Below, in pieces: positions 1 to 13,800 of a stretch of 64,000 nt of DNA. Position numbers and translations under genes: made by a program. The stretch's first letter is position 1. Each line of letters starts with the position of its first letter. The notes beneath the pieces are model-generated. The model was not told where the DNA came from. It searched no databases and worked only from the letters and a program-made list of their open reading frames with translations. Source of the stretch: Notospermus geniculatus (lineage: Eukaryota > Nemertea > Pilidiophora > Heteronemertea > Lineidae); NCBI GenBank assembly GCA_002633025.1, contig NMRB01000147.1, forward strand, positions 403,727 to 467,726, in the 5' to 3' direction.

Positions 1-827
1 AATGAACTTCTGTGTGCAGAATGAGAATTCCAATTGTATTTCCTGTGTAAAGTGAACAATTTCTAATCTGTAAATATACCTAAGTACTTTGCAACTTTTT
101 GCCAATGTTTCTTATTCTACATCAGATCTTTTTGTCATTTCCCAAATTTTTGAAGTCTCTCCGACACTGCTCNTATAACTTTGACCTCATGGTTCGAATC
201 CATGAATAGAGCTGACCATGTATGATTGACGTCTTGCCTGCCCCTTTGTGCTATGTTTACATCACAATTCGTCAGCAATGCCTGGATAACCGATGTCGAA
301 TGAGTAGGCCTACCGCACTTTCTGACCGAGGGTTTTGCATAACGACTAGCACGGATAACTAGGCCCACCAGGTCTATACAGGTGTTTAATTTGTTGAACA
401 TTTCTGTGAATTACCCTGTTACGTCATAGTCCCCGAACGACAAAACCCAACGGAAAGATAATCAATCGCACGGTACACAGATTAAACCACAAATAGCAAT
501 CTGTTTATCCGTACTGACAACCACGAGTCACTTTCAGCCCACCAGCACGAGTCGAAAATGTGCGCCAATGAACAACAAGGGACCGTGGGCCTATTCACGC
601 TGCGCTGCTTGGGGGCGGTCACAGGCACGTATAATGAACCGGTCTTAAATCGATGGAAGTAGAGTAATTACATAGGGAATGCACAGCAGTATTTTACATG
701 TACATGTATCCTCCAGTTTCATGACCTCAATACATGTACACCTATAATTTTACAATCCGACTACATGTATTCAACATCAGCGATGATTTAACTTGAGTTA
801 CTCCACGAAGTTTGCATCTAAAGCGTC

Positions 828-916
828 GGAATGCGGTATATAGGATGCGGAAGTGGTATATGTTATGCTTTTTTCGCATACAACATATCACTTCCGCATC
901 CCATATACCGCATTCC
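828..916. repeat. Hairpin MITE with 40-bp arms
   Basis: The left arm (828-867, starting GGAATGCGGTATA) pairs with the right arm (875-916, ending TATACCGCATTCC) over almost its whole length. Only about seven bases of T-rich loop separate them. This is a near-complete fold-back element. Confidence 0.8.
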
Positions 917-1003
917 GGATGTCTGGTAAATGCAGTTTAATTCTTCAAAGTGCAGACAAGTGCACTACTTAACCAGCTTAAATTTGGGAGGGCAAGACAA
1001 TCG

Positions 1004-1116
1004 GTCATATGAATAAAGACCAGCAAATGCTTTTACTTCAGAATTGTACAGCATTGCCTAGTGCATTTGTATTGCAAAATTCAGGTAAAAGCATTTACTG
1101 TTCTTTATTCATATTG
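1004..1116. mobile_element. 113-bp MITE, copy 1
   Basis: It starts GTCATATGAATAAAGAC and ends with a degenerate inverted copy (GTAAAAGCATTTACTGTTCT then TTATTCATATTGC). A second copy lies at 2673-2786 with about 95 percent visual identity. The terminal inverted repeats are about 35 bp. Confidence 0.75.
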
Positions 1117-1479
1117 CCCAATGTTCCCAACTCAGACTCCAGATGATTGTCTTTTTGTGAACTACATCATCAAATACAAGCAGATTTTCGAAAGCAATGG
1201 TGTCTTCTCTCTCGTAAAAAAGAGTAGAATCCACTTGAGTGGTAAAATGACCTCGGACTTAAAAATCTGAATGTATGGAATTTGAGTCGGAGCAGACAAA
1301 TAAAGACCTAGGTAGTTTTATCCCACCACAGGGAATCTTCTAAGTAGGCCTAGTTTTTACCAGTATCCAGAGGTAGAACCAGTATTTGTGTTTGATTTTT
1401 CCATCAGGGCCGAAGCTGTGGCATTACTGCAGTATTGGCCCTGGTAATTACGAAAAGCCGGCATCTCAAGCTACTCATT

Positions 1480-1680
1480 TTCTTCACTTGGATGGGGTCT
1501 TTTACTTGCCCTGGCAAAGAAACAAGGTACAAGGCACAACGGCTTACCATCCCCTGAGACGGACGTGAAGAGCAGGGAACGAAATCCCATATAGCCTGGG
1601 CTAGATTCGAACCCAGGATCTGCCGCGGTACAACCAGTAATGAGTTTCAAAGCACAATCTTTCTTTGAAAGCAAATAGTT
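1480..1680 (-). mobile_element. tRNA-headed SINE-like element
   Basis: On the minus strand the pol III B box GGTTCGAATC (complement of 1604-1613) follows a tRNA-like stretch with GGTTGTACC and GCAGATCCTG. Downstream sequence includes GGGATGGTAAGCCGTTGTGCC and GCCAGGGCAAGT. No poly-A tail or target duplication could be fixed, so the limits are approximate. Confidence 0.4.
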
Positions 1681-1741
1681 CGATATAAGAAGAATCCACC
1701 TAACATCTCTAATCTACAGGGAAGCTTGGCTTTCACTCTCG

Positions 1742-1891
1742 TTATTTAGCTGATGTGGCTTTCTTTGGGGATGCAACTTTCCTTGGTGATGAAGATGTTG
1801 ATGATGTTACTTTCTTCCTTTTGCGGGGACTTGTTTTTCTTTTGCGGGGACTTGTTTTTCTGGGTCGTCGTTGGTCCTTGAACACTATACA
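1742..1891 (-). CDS. SLX4: SLX4 exon 19: basic C-terminal tail
   Basis: The acceptor TAATTGCAG is followed in frame by CIVFKDQRRPRK, a Lys/Arg/Ser-Pro tail and TAA at 1742-1744, 50 codons in all. Human SLX4 continues after the same domain with a CI-x-F strand and a basic tail, so the position and character agree. The tail contains a duplicated TSPRKRK motif, produced by a 21-bp direct repeat around 1815-1858, and would serve as a nuclear localisation signal. This exon has no ATG and is easily missed. Confidence 0.85.
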   Translation of the reverse strand, partial: CIVFKDQRRPRKTSPRKRKTSPRKRKKVTSSTSSSPRKVASPKKATSAK

Positions 1892-4800
1892 CTGCAATTA
1901 GATGAGACACATTCAGAATTCAGAATACAGTTTACACCGAGACAGGCACTGTTACGGTGGCGACCTCAGTGTAACCTGCCACATTCAATCCCAGTTGGTA
2001 CCATCCAAAAGTACCGTAATCAGTGGTACGGTGATGTAGAGTGCTGGCGGTTGATGCCTTATGTGGGGGTCCATGGGTTCAGGCCGGGTAGGAAGCTGTC
2101 TTTCAGCTTAGAAACCCGTTATTATTTCATACCTGTTCATCTAAGATGTCAATCAATTTGTTGGCGGAGCATCCAAGACCAGCCTCTTTTAACTTGTTGG
2201 CCAACCAACCCAGCTCGATTGGCTGCAAAAGAAATGTACAAAGAGTGCTATAGTATCTTTTTTTGATGGGATGTATTTGTCCATTCAATAGTATCTTTTT
2301 TTGATGGGATGTATTTGTCCATTTAATAGTATCTTTTTTGATGGGATGTATTTGTCCATTCAATAGTATCCTTTTTTGATGGGATGTATTTGTCTATTTA
2401 ATAATATGGTACAATGGACTGAGTATTCATCCCCCGAGGTAGATAAAGGTTAAGCCTTCATCACCTGATATTTGAGTACCATGGTGTACAGGGCTTTGTC
2501 TCGCTTGATGAAGCTCAAGATCTTCTCCTTCAGAGACCTGTTGCTCTCTTGTTGTGACAGTGTCAAATCAGCATCGTCAGTAACACTGGAGTCAGATTCC
2601 ATGCTGGAAATATATAATGATTTCAACAGCACGAAATTGAAGTGAACGAATGTGCCAAGAAAGTGATATTGGGTCATATGAATAAAGACAAGCAAATGCT
2701 TTTACTTCAGATTTGTACAGCATAGCCTAGTGCATTTGTATTGCCAAATTCAAGTAAAAGCATTTACTAGTCTTCATTCATATGACCTGCTATCTGGAGT
2801 TTAAACTGGGATACCGGTAGTGGCAAATTTCTGTTAAAGGTCGGTGCCCATGAAGCAATATTGATGGATGGATGCACTGGGACACTGGCAAATTTGTGAT
2901 TGAACCACAAAGTGATTAAGAGGGTTCCACCTACCCTGAAGTGGTAGATGATCCAGAAGAATTGTCAAGATCAGACTCGCTGTCAGATATCTCGTGCATA
3001 GGATGTTGCCTTGTACCCTTCGTGACCTGTTCTTCGTCATGTCTAACCTCTCGACTGCTAAACGCCGATTTTTTACCCATGCCTAATCTTGACGAGAGCG
3101 GCACATCAATGTCACTCAACGTATCATCTTCCTCTTCCTGGTTTTGATCAGGCTGTCTTTCAAACGTCACAACACGACGAATCTTCTCCTTGACGATGAC
3201 TCCTTGTTTTTTGGCATCTGGTGTGAAATCTGGGTCGGTCTCATCTAAAACAAATGAACCACCATCAAATTTAGAAAACGAATATCAAGAACCTCAATAA
3301 CAGTGATTGCGAAACCAATTTTGCAATCACTAGGCAATACCCGTTCAGTGGCGGAACTGCTAAATTCATGCATCATTAGGAGCGCTTGGGGGATGTAATG
3401 ACGTCATACCCGTTCGAGTGGTGTAATGATGTCATTCCATCTTGCATGACGTTGCCAACATCACGGATGACACGACGGGAATCTCGATGACGTCGTTGAT
3501 ATTTCGAAAACTATAAATCATATCAAAATGCGGGCTTCATAAGGACACTTCCCAGGTCTGTCTGCATGTGCACACCAAGTTTGGGGTGATCCGTTCGTCA
3601 GACTTGGAGAAAATCGTGAACAAACAAACAAACTCTTCTCAAATTTTAGTAGTCTTTTACTCAATACTTACACTGATGTGTTTCCTCATACACATGTTTG
3701 AGAAGTTTGATGGATTTTTTCTTTGCCATTGGTCTTACGCCGATCTTAGATAATGCTGTCTGTAAAGAAATACCAGTCGTCATGGTGAACTAAAAGCTGC
3801 TAATAATGTGACCCTGGTAACAGAGCAAACGAGGGAACACACTGTACAGTTGTTAGCTCACTTAGATGTATGGTAGCCTACTTGTAGGCGACTCAATAAT
3901 TCAGCCCTTCAAAGTCAGTGTTTCTGGCTGCATTGCCCCTTCACCTGTCATAAGCACAAGAACCAGACACAGGCATACCTTGATATGAGGTGTCTTCATA
4001 TTATCATAATCAGGCATTGGTGTGTAGGGTGATGGAACAGTCAATTTTTTCCTTGTTGCTGGCGTCTTGTCGGTTCTCAACTTTTCCTGGTTTTCTTGCT
4101 CCTCCTCAAATGATCCATCGTCCAAGAATGCGATAAGTGTATTGTTATGACCACCGCGTGGTTGATCCTGGATAATGAAACACTACAACTGTGATTAATC
4201 GCATTTCAGGGCAAATAAATACAGGACTTTCATGTGCATACTACACTGACATCGACACAATATTGTAACTTGAATACACATGTACACAGCTGCAATGTAC
4301 GTTAGTACTATGTAAATGTATAGGTACTATACTAGCCTCTGCTGCGCACAAATTCTTGATTCAATGAGCGCAGATAACACCTCACCTGATCACCAGACTT
4401 CTTTTTGGTCTTCACATCTTTATCTTTTCCATACTCATCATCAGTATCATCGCTCAGTACTGTGATTTCTGAAATGTAACACCAATTGTCACCCTGTCAA
4501 ATCAGCATCCTCTGAAAAATTCTGGCCAACAATACATCAACAAGCGGTGGCATTTATCCTAATTCATGAAATTTGCTGACCAACAATACAACAAGAGGTG
4601 GCATTTATCCTAAATCATGAAATATGCTGGCCAACAATACATCAACAACAGGAGGCAATAGCGAGGTTTAGCACCTTTCTGACTCCGGCTTCAACTACGG
4701 TACCAGAATGAATTGCAGTCCGATGTAGACGTCCTTGATAAAAACGATTTGATAGACGTTTGCAAATCGTAAAATGCCATAACTTTGTAGCAGAATAATT

Positions 4801-7800
4801 TTGATTGATCTGTAATCAGAAGTGCACATGAATCACAAATATTATAGTCGTGTTTTAAGTCGTAACGACTACATCCGCACTTCCGATTTATACGGCCAAA
4901 TTTTTCTGCGTTCAATTTATGGTGTTTGACGAATTGAAAAAGTCTATCAAATCATTTTTATCAAGGATATCCACAGCGGAATGCATGCAATTCATTCTCG
5001 TAGTTGAAGTCCGAGTCGGAAAGGTGCCAAACCTCGCTATATCCCCGATTCAAAAAATTTGCTGGCCAACAATCAACAAGAGGTGGCATTTATCCTGAAT
5101 CATGAAATTTGCTGGCCAACAATACATCAACAAGAGGTAGCATTTATCCTAAATCATGAAATTTGCTGGCGAACAATACATCAACATGAGGTGGCATTTA
5201 TCCTGAATCATGAAATTTGACTGGCAAACAATATAGCAAGAGGAAGCCACTTTTATCCTGTACACTGCATTTGCTGGCCAACAATACATTAACAGGGGGC
5301 ATCAGTTATTTAACCTGAATTATGAACTCTGAAACAAAAGGTTTAAAAGATCCAAACAAGAGCTCACCTGGTCCTCCAGTCAAGACTTCATCATCGTCGA
5401 ACATGTCTGGACTTTCTGCACGGCTGGAAGGGACCTGGCGTCGGGTGACTGCTGGGCTGACGTCTAAAACGTCATCAACAACACCATGATTTAGACCATC
5501 CTCAGACGATTTGCTTTTGGAAGCATTTTGACTGGAAGTGGGGCTCATACGATTGAATCGAGGACTTGGCACAAGCACATTTTCATCGTAGGCATCTGGT
5601 ATGGACAGGCTGAGGAATGAATCTTCCTGTCTGGATTTGTTCCCAGACGACCCAGAGGGGCTTTGACTACCAGAACTTAGACATGGTTTTTGCATCACAA
5701 CATCATCAGTTTGCTTTGAAATGTCCCTGTCCACTTGTGCCACTCTTTGGCAATGATTTCGATCCCTATTTGATTTTAACGTCTCTCGGAATTCTTCGTT
5801 TCCTCGCTGGACCAAAGAAGACCGATCCTGCTGTCTGCTCGCAGGTTTACCAGGAATATTATCATTTGAATCCTCATCGCTTGAATCGAGAATTTCCACG
5901 ATAATAGTTTGTTTCTGTTTTGGATCATCTCCCCTTAAAACATGAGGTGGGCTGACTGGTCTTCCAACTTGACGAATATCAATGCCACTCTCATGATTCC
6001 TACCTCTCCTTTTATCAAAATTGCCAGAAAATGGAGTCCTTTTTCTCTCTCCCCCTCGTGATACCCTCAATTCACCTGAGCTTTCATTATCATTATCACC
6101 GACTCCGTGTCTCTTTCTTTTCAACCGGTCCGCATCCGTCTCATTGCTCTGCAATCTTTTCCTCTTGAGCATTTGGTTCCTTACATTAGAAGGACTGCGA
6201 GGAACTATTTTCGGCGAAGGCGTATACCGTTTCTTTGCCTTCAGTGATTCTGGTGATTGCCGAGGGCTACTATACGCATGAACTTTCGGCGAATCTAAAA
6301 GCGTGAATAGTGAAGTTGATTTCTTCCGTGGGGACTTTTCACGTCGCACTACACCAGTGGCAGAGAATATTGGAGAATCTGGGCTGATATCAATCACATT
6401 TGACTGAATGTGGGCAGTTGGTGATTCAGCGACGATCAGATGTGGTGCCGGTCGCAGAGACAAAGGCCGTTCACCATCATCGGAATCACTCAAGTTGGTG
6501 TAATTTCGCACGTCGCCTAATTTTGACGGCGGGGAGTGGTAGACTTTGTCGAAATGAGGAGAACAGGGAAATCTGTCGGCAGAAGCATCGAACAAACTAG
6601 CAGACGAGGCACCCTCAACAAATGATTGGGTAGGGGTGTCAATATCCAGGGTGGGTGGTTCCTGTGTTTTGACGATATGGCCCATTCCCTCCTCTCCCTC
6701 TTGATGTCCCTTTTCCAGTATTTTTTGAGATTGAGATGTCTCCATTATTTGTGTTGTCAGTTTTTGAGATGCTGTCCGAGGAGTTACGAGCTGGAACGTC
6801 GTTCGCCGATCTTTATTAACAGGAGATAAGAAAAGTGAGTCATCATTGGTGTAATCTCGTACGGTGGAGGAACGTGGCGTGGAAGACTGTTGCCAAGCAC
6901 CTGAAGAATCTCTCCCCGGCGTGTCGCCATACTGAACAACATCGGAACCACGTCTTGAAATCGCTGAGCAATTCGACAGATTCAAAGAACGAGCAGACAA
7001 CTTTCTCAACTTCACGACCGGTGATCCTGGATTTCGGAACTTGGGCGACTTCTTCGCGATTCTCTCATCGTTTATGACCACTTTTGTCGATTTCTTGATT
7101 TTAGCTTGCGATGGACTTCTGGGTAGTGCAAAACTACCATCCCCTTCTTGTTCTCTCATTGGTTTATTCTCACTTGTTTGTCTACTGGTTTCGAGGTCTT
7201 TCCCAACACCACGTTTTTCTGATGCTCGCGACTTCTTCTTCGGACTCGCACCTTCTTGAAACAAGGTCCCGTCACTACCAATAACCATATGACTGTACAC
7301 TGATCTCAGTGTCCTCGTTTTGTCAGGTGAGGTCGAAACTTTCTTTGTCCCCTGACGACCATGACATAAATCTGAATCCTCAGCACCAAATGATCCCGAT
7401 TGTCTCCCTCCGACTTTATTCCTATCAAATTTATTGAACTCAGAAGCTGTCTCTGATAAGATTCTTTCAGCACATACAGGCAAATTGTGTTCCTCCAGCA
7501 TAAAGTGTGACCTCTCTTTTCCCTTGGCACCCGCCTCAAACTGCTGTGTGTCTTCAACAGCTTCCTCACTAGCATTATCTTCTTCTCTACCACCACACGT
7601 AGCAGACTTATTCATGTCATTCTCTGTGTCGATTTTCTTTCCTTCATCCTCTGGTCTATCATCGACTAAAGAATATCCTTCTCTAAACATAATTCTCTGC
7701 ACGCTAATTCTCTCTTGGTCATTCCCACAAGGGACGGCTCCAACTGGTCCAGAGTTTTTACTTAGCTTGGTTTTCTTAGCTACCTCAGACCCCTGTCCAA

Positions 7801-10800
7801 CCTTCTCATTGGCAATCATTCTGAAGTCCTCGATGTCGAATCCAGTGGAACCAGTAGGGCTAACAACGTCTTCTCTAGTTGGGCTCCCGTCTTCATCTCG
7901 AGAGGAACAACCTTTGTTTAACACATCTACACTCTGATCAATTTTGTGCTGCAGCATCTGATCTTTATCTCGATAGGAACAACCTTTGTTTAACACATCT
8001 ACACTCTGATCACTTTTCTGCTGCAACATCTGATCTTTATCTCGAGAGGAACAACCTTTGTTTAACACATCTACACTCTGATCACTTTTCTGCTGCAACA
8101 TCTGATCTTTATCTCGTGAGGAACAACCTTTGTTTGACACATCTACACTCTGATCACTTCTCCGCTGCAACATCTGATCTTTATCTCGAGAGGAACAACC
8201 TTTGTTTAACACTTCTACACTCTGATCACTTTTCTGCTGCAACATCTGATCTTTATCTCGAGAGGAACAACCTTTGTTTAACACCTTTACACTCGGATTC
8301 CTTTTCTCCTGCAGCACCTCATTGTCATTGGTACTGTCCAAACATTGTTCCCGAGCATCAGGTTTTATGATGTCAACAGAATCAGAGCTATCCTCATCAT
8401 ACCTCCTGACACTACTGAATTTTTCTCTTTCCTCACGATTCCTTCGTGCCACGGCACACTTCTCCTCCAACTTCCTCTGAAGATCCTTCATAGTCTTTTT
8501 CATGTCTCTCTCACTGAAATCAAATTCAACAACAGCAACATCTGCAACAGATGACTCTGATGAATTGTCTGCATATGTTTCACAATCTGCTTTAGCATTT
8601 GATTGGAAACATGCCTGCCCATCCCTCACATGAGCACTTTTTGACAAATTCATTTCCTCAATAATATTATGCCCCTGAAGGTCATCTTTTCCTGGCAGGT
8701 TTTCCACACACTGTTGTCTGCCACCCTGTTCGTCGCTAGATTTGGAGCTGGCAGACCGGCTGTCGTCTTTTGAGTCTTTTCTTTTTCCACGTATCTGCCC
8801 CATAGGATTACTAGACATGGTTATTTCAGCACTGGCACTCTCTCTTCCTAATTCGTCTGACACATTTTCAGCTCCCGTGCAACTTTTTGCCCCACTCGGC
8901 AAAGATGAATTGTAGGTAACTGCAACCTTTGACCCAACATCCTCACAAACAACCTCAGAATCTTTCAATAACTTCATCATGTTCATAGACTGCTTCGACG
9001 GTGATACCTCCGTCATGGTCCAGATGGTCTCATCGATGTCCATATCAACCGAATCATCGTCCCGATCATATTTTCCAACACTTCCATGATCTTCGAAGAG
9101 GATTCCATCAACCTGCACGGTGCAGATCCCATTTTTGACTTGAACACCTTCCATTTTCCAATCACTGATTTTACCAGTTTCCCTTTCCTTTTCATTAACA
9201 ACACAATTTGGGTCAGATTCATCTCCGATATCGTCCCCGCTCTCATCAGCACCTTTGCTTATATTTGAGTGAGATAATTTCACCGAGTTTTTTCTATCAT
9301 TCCTACTTCTATGATTGAATCTGTGATTGTCACCTTCTCCTGCATAATCATGATTATTAGCTGCTAAGTCATCCGATGACTTCACCGAGTCTTTTCTACC
9401 ACTCCTACTTCTAAGATTCCATCTGGCATTGTCACCTTCACATGCAGAATCACGATTTTTAGCACTTAAGTCAGCCCAACTCGCCTCTTCAACCAACGAC
9501 TCCCTCATCGCATCAGCATCATCGAAGCAGATGTCATAATCTACAATCCCAGGCTCCTCTCCTGATACAAACGATTTATTTTTCTGTGAATTAGCACGAT
9601 TTTTCTGTGACATGAACTCATAAATTTCCTGCAAGTCTTCATCATTCATTTTAACATTCTTGTTCTCCTGATCCGATGCATCGTCTTCCTCTATTTCCTC
9701 CTCATCCTCCCAAAAACTCTTCAACATCTCCTCTATCTCCATGGTAACTGCTTCACCGGCAGACGTCCCTTCAGCAGCAGCAGCAGCCTCCCATCCCTTC
9801 TTTCGGCATTCTTTCAATAGTTCATGAAGATCAAATCTACAAATACACAAAAACCCCTTCATGGTAAGCAAGGCCTAATTAAATTTCAATTACACAAAGA
9901 AATTTTATGATCAACAAGGCTAAATAGGGATCAATGTCATGATCAATCACAACTACGCAAAGAAATATTTATGTTCAACAAATCTAAATTCAAATCAATG
10001 TCATGATCAATCACAACTATGCAAAGAAACGTTCATGATCAACAAGGCTAAATATATATCAAGGCTAACTTTATATCCATGTCATGATCAATCACAACTA
10101 CAGTAAACATCGCATAAGTCGGATGCAAGTGGGCCAGCAAATTTTGTCCAACTTAGAGAAAACCCGCCTTATGTGTAAGTCGGATTTTCTCCGACTTACG
10201 TGTAAGTCAGATTTTTATCTGACTTAGACGTACAAGTTGGAGAAAATCTGATTTGTGCGACATTGGTAATGAACTCCAGAATTGCCAAAAAGATCGGGAC
10301 CATATTCATGGTGCACACTTAAGGCTACCGGCTCTTAAGGCCCTCTAAAACTATTGTGTTGGGAACAACAAAAATAGATTAAGAGGACACTAAGAGTATA
10401 GACCTAAGTGTGCTTCATGAATAAAGCCCCTGCTTACTTGTCGATCTTGATGGCGCATTTCTTCTCAGAAACGCGACAGCTGACGGAAATTGCCGATCAT
10501 AGTCAACGGAAAAGTGTTCCTCTCGGCAGTTTCAAATGCATTTGTCCAATGTTGTGAATGTGTGTATTAGATTGTGTGCATAACCTATGCTCATCCGACT
10601 TATGTGACAAGATTTTAATGGAAATGTATTACACTGTGACTCAAATTTTCATCCGACTTAGGCGAAAATCCGCTTACAGAATCCGAGTTATGCGATGATT
10701 TTTTAACGTTGGAAAAAATCGGGACCTCGGGAGGTCATCCGAGTTATGTGATTATCCGATTTATTCGACTCTGACTTATGCGATGTTTACTCTAGGTACA

Positions 10801-13800
10801 CAAAGAAACCTTCATGATCAACAAGGCTGTGGCTAAATCCAAATCTATGTCATGATCATCTATCATTAACTACACAAAGGAACTTTTATGATCAACGAGA
10901 CTAAATATAAATCAAAGTCATGAAAAATAGAATCACATTAAGAAATATTTGCTGGACCAAAAGAAGATAATATTACTACCCAGATGCCTTCACAGCTTTA
11001 TAGTTTGGGATGACTACACCACAAAGATCAGGAAAACTTATTCATGTTTACTTTACCTTTGACTGAGACTGCCGACATCGCTGAGGACATCGTCTTCCTC
11101 AAGGTCAGGGTGAAGGATTTCCCCAGCGTAGAGATATGTCAGCAGCACCATGATGGACGGTCGCAAGACGTCAGCGAACTCAATGATTTTGTCACGCTTA
11201 ACTTCCTCAAGTAACTTGGGGCAACGAGCAGCGAGGACAAATTTGTGAGCTGGGACGTATTCGACGTTTTTACACATGATGGAAACGTCACTCAGCTGAG
11301 GGTTCCCTATCATTTTCTTGAAGTCCATAATCACGGTATCTTGGTAACAACTGCCAGTTTCTTCTTCATCGTTGATGTCTTCATCCTTTAACGAGCAGAA
11401 AGGATTCAAGTGGAACACATTATTTTTCGTGTGGGACACTTCCTGTTTTCAAGAGGGACACTTCCCCATTTCATGAGGCCGTTTGCCTCTCAGGGACACT
11501 TACCTTTTGAATGGTACAGAACCCGGTAGCGGGAATCTTATTGCTGACACTGAGCAAGTCCTCCTCATCGAACACACGGGATGAGTCAAATTCAACCACC
11601 TGTAAAACAAACCAAAAGGTGTACGGTAAAACTGACAAGGGATAGTCCGAGAATTCCACCCTTCTCCTGAATGCGTTTCTTTCGACAACATTTGAACATG
11701 TACACTCGTTTTAATAAAATCAAAAGGAAAAGAAACTCCACGATCAAATCGTACCCCTGTTGTATCACTCAAAGAACTGAACAGTAAAAATCAACACATA
11801 CCTCAGCGCTTGCCTTTTCTGCAGGTTGCGACTTGGCAGGACTGACAACAAACTGACTGGCCAGGGATTTCTTCCGTCCCGGCACCTGTGACATACGCTT
11901 TATTTTGCTTCCCATGGCCACCTTACATGGACTTATAGGAGGCATTAAACAGGCAACATAATACTTTTCCAGAATTTCGTCAGATCTTATGCAACTTCGC
12001 CACCAGAGGGAATGATCCTGAAATCAACAAATATGACTCTAGTGGCAAGTACCTCTTCGAGGTACTTATACATACAATCTCTATACACCAAAGTTCAGTC
12101 CTACTAAGAGAATGAATGTCACGATGATAGGAGAAGGTCTTTTATGGACAATGGCAACTCAGCTCCCTGGCCTATTCACCTCACGTACCTTTTCCCCTAT
12201 TACAACCTGTAAAGTATCATCCCAGTCATCTTCGAACAGTTTACTCGGCTTTAACCCCGGTACTTGATTGGGAAATGGGGACACGTCATCCTGAAAATAA
12301 AAAGAAAAGGATTATGAAATAAGGAGAAAGGTGCACCCTTTTTAGTTCTAACAACACAGATGCGATGAACATTTATCATAAGTACAATTCCCACCTGAAT
12401 TAGCCCGAAAACTCTCTCTTCAATCATTCTTCGTCTGTCCTCACTTCCTCTAGCAACCAGCAGTGGAACCTTTGCAGGTCTGAAAGAGAACACCCAATCC
12501 AATGTTCAAACACCAACACTTTTTCAGTAACAACCAAAACACTATTTTCAGGCTTGAAAATGAACTTATCGGAAATCCACTTCACGATTATAAATGTCAC
12601 ATACTCATTTTTCTTTTTTCCTTTTGTGCTTTTCTGTGCTGGAGCGGGCCAAACAGGTTTCATAGATGTAACTGGAACATTGTCAGATGACTCGGTGAGA
12701 GACCTTGAAAGGGCCAACGTAATTTGCAAGTCCTCTTCAAATTTACTGAAAATGGAAAAATAATGTTTCACATATTATCCTTAACACATCAAATCGGTGA
12801 AACCCTTTAGTTCAAAATTTCATGGAACAAAACTTATACTAACTTAGCTGGTTCTTTCACTATTTTGGTCTGTTTTTTCTTTCCAGTGGCCTTTTTCTTT
12901 TCCCTGAAAGAGATACACAAATTAAGCGATTAGTCAAGTCAGTTGATTTCATTCAGCATACATGTACATGTGTGTACATATTCCCTCAGCCTTTAAAATG
13001 TCTCCCAAAGACAATGAGCTGTGACAAGTCAAATGTCCATGAAATGTGCCCGACACACTTACTTCTCAGGGATGATCTGCCCACTGACCAATTTTGTCAG
13101 GTACTCCTGTTCCTGTCTGCACAGAGCCACCTTCAACTCCTGTGGGGTATACCTACTTCTCTTGGCGCAGGCATTCAAATGATTCTTTCTGGCCTGAAAT
13201 TTGAGATTTTGGAATCAGACGACGCTGATGTACCGGTAGTTATTCTCTTCTTATCAATATGTACTTATCCTCTCAAAACCACGAAATATTCTGGAAAAGG
13301 TCGTGGAAAACGCAATGAGTACAGTCTGGAACAGGTGTTTATTTACTCTAGACAGCTACGTTATCAACATCTTTGAATGAAGCAAGTAGAGAACTTAAGC
13401 TTCCTCAGCGACTCACCTGTGGTTGTTTAAACTTCGCATCACATATCGGGCAGGGTAGGAGAGCATTTTCTAATCTCCGAACAGAAGCCTCTTCTGCCAG
13501 TCTTTGTTCTTCTTCCTCGATTTCCTGTAAATATATCAGTGGCAATGCAGGGGGTGAGAAACATAACCAAAAATAGATCAGGAATTGGGTTGGACAATAA
13601 AGGATGAGAGAGCTTCGATAAAAGTGACTAGATAGAGATGGTATGGTCAAGGATTCCCTGTATATTCTCACCTTATCCAGGCACTTATTGACGTGCTGCA
13701 TCTTTCTCATTGAATTCATGTGACTGATGTCTTTATGACACATTTGACATATAAACACTTCCTCATCCATCAACTTCTCCTCTGTCAGCTTCTCCTCTTC

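Larger units (their letters stand above)
1..1741. other. SLX4 downstream region, non-coding
   Basis: No coding evidence. It contains a hairpin (828-916), one copy of a small MITE (1004-1116) and a SINE-like piece (about 1480-1680). A tRNA-like B box (GGTTCGAATCC) occurs on the plus strand at about 191-201, but no matching A box or cloverleaf could be made. Confidence 0.5.

Noticed and set aside
181-205. tRNA-like B box GGTTCGAATCC on the plus strand
   Set aside because: No A box at the right distance and no cloverleaf stems could be formed; an N at 173 also blocks a full check.
7879-8370. Plus-strand 163-aa frame with tandem LERNNLCLTHLHSD repeats
   Set aside because: It is the antisense reading of the 72-bp repeat in SLX4 exon 12. 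The minus-strand frame is joined to conserved domains on both sides, so this is a shadow.
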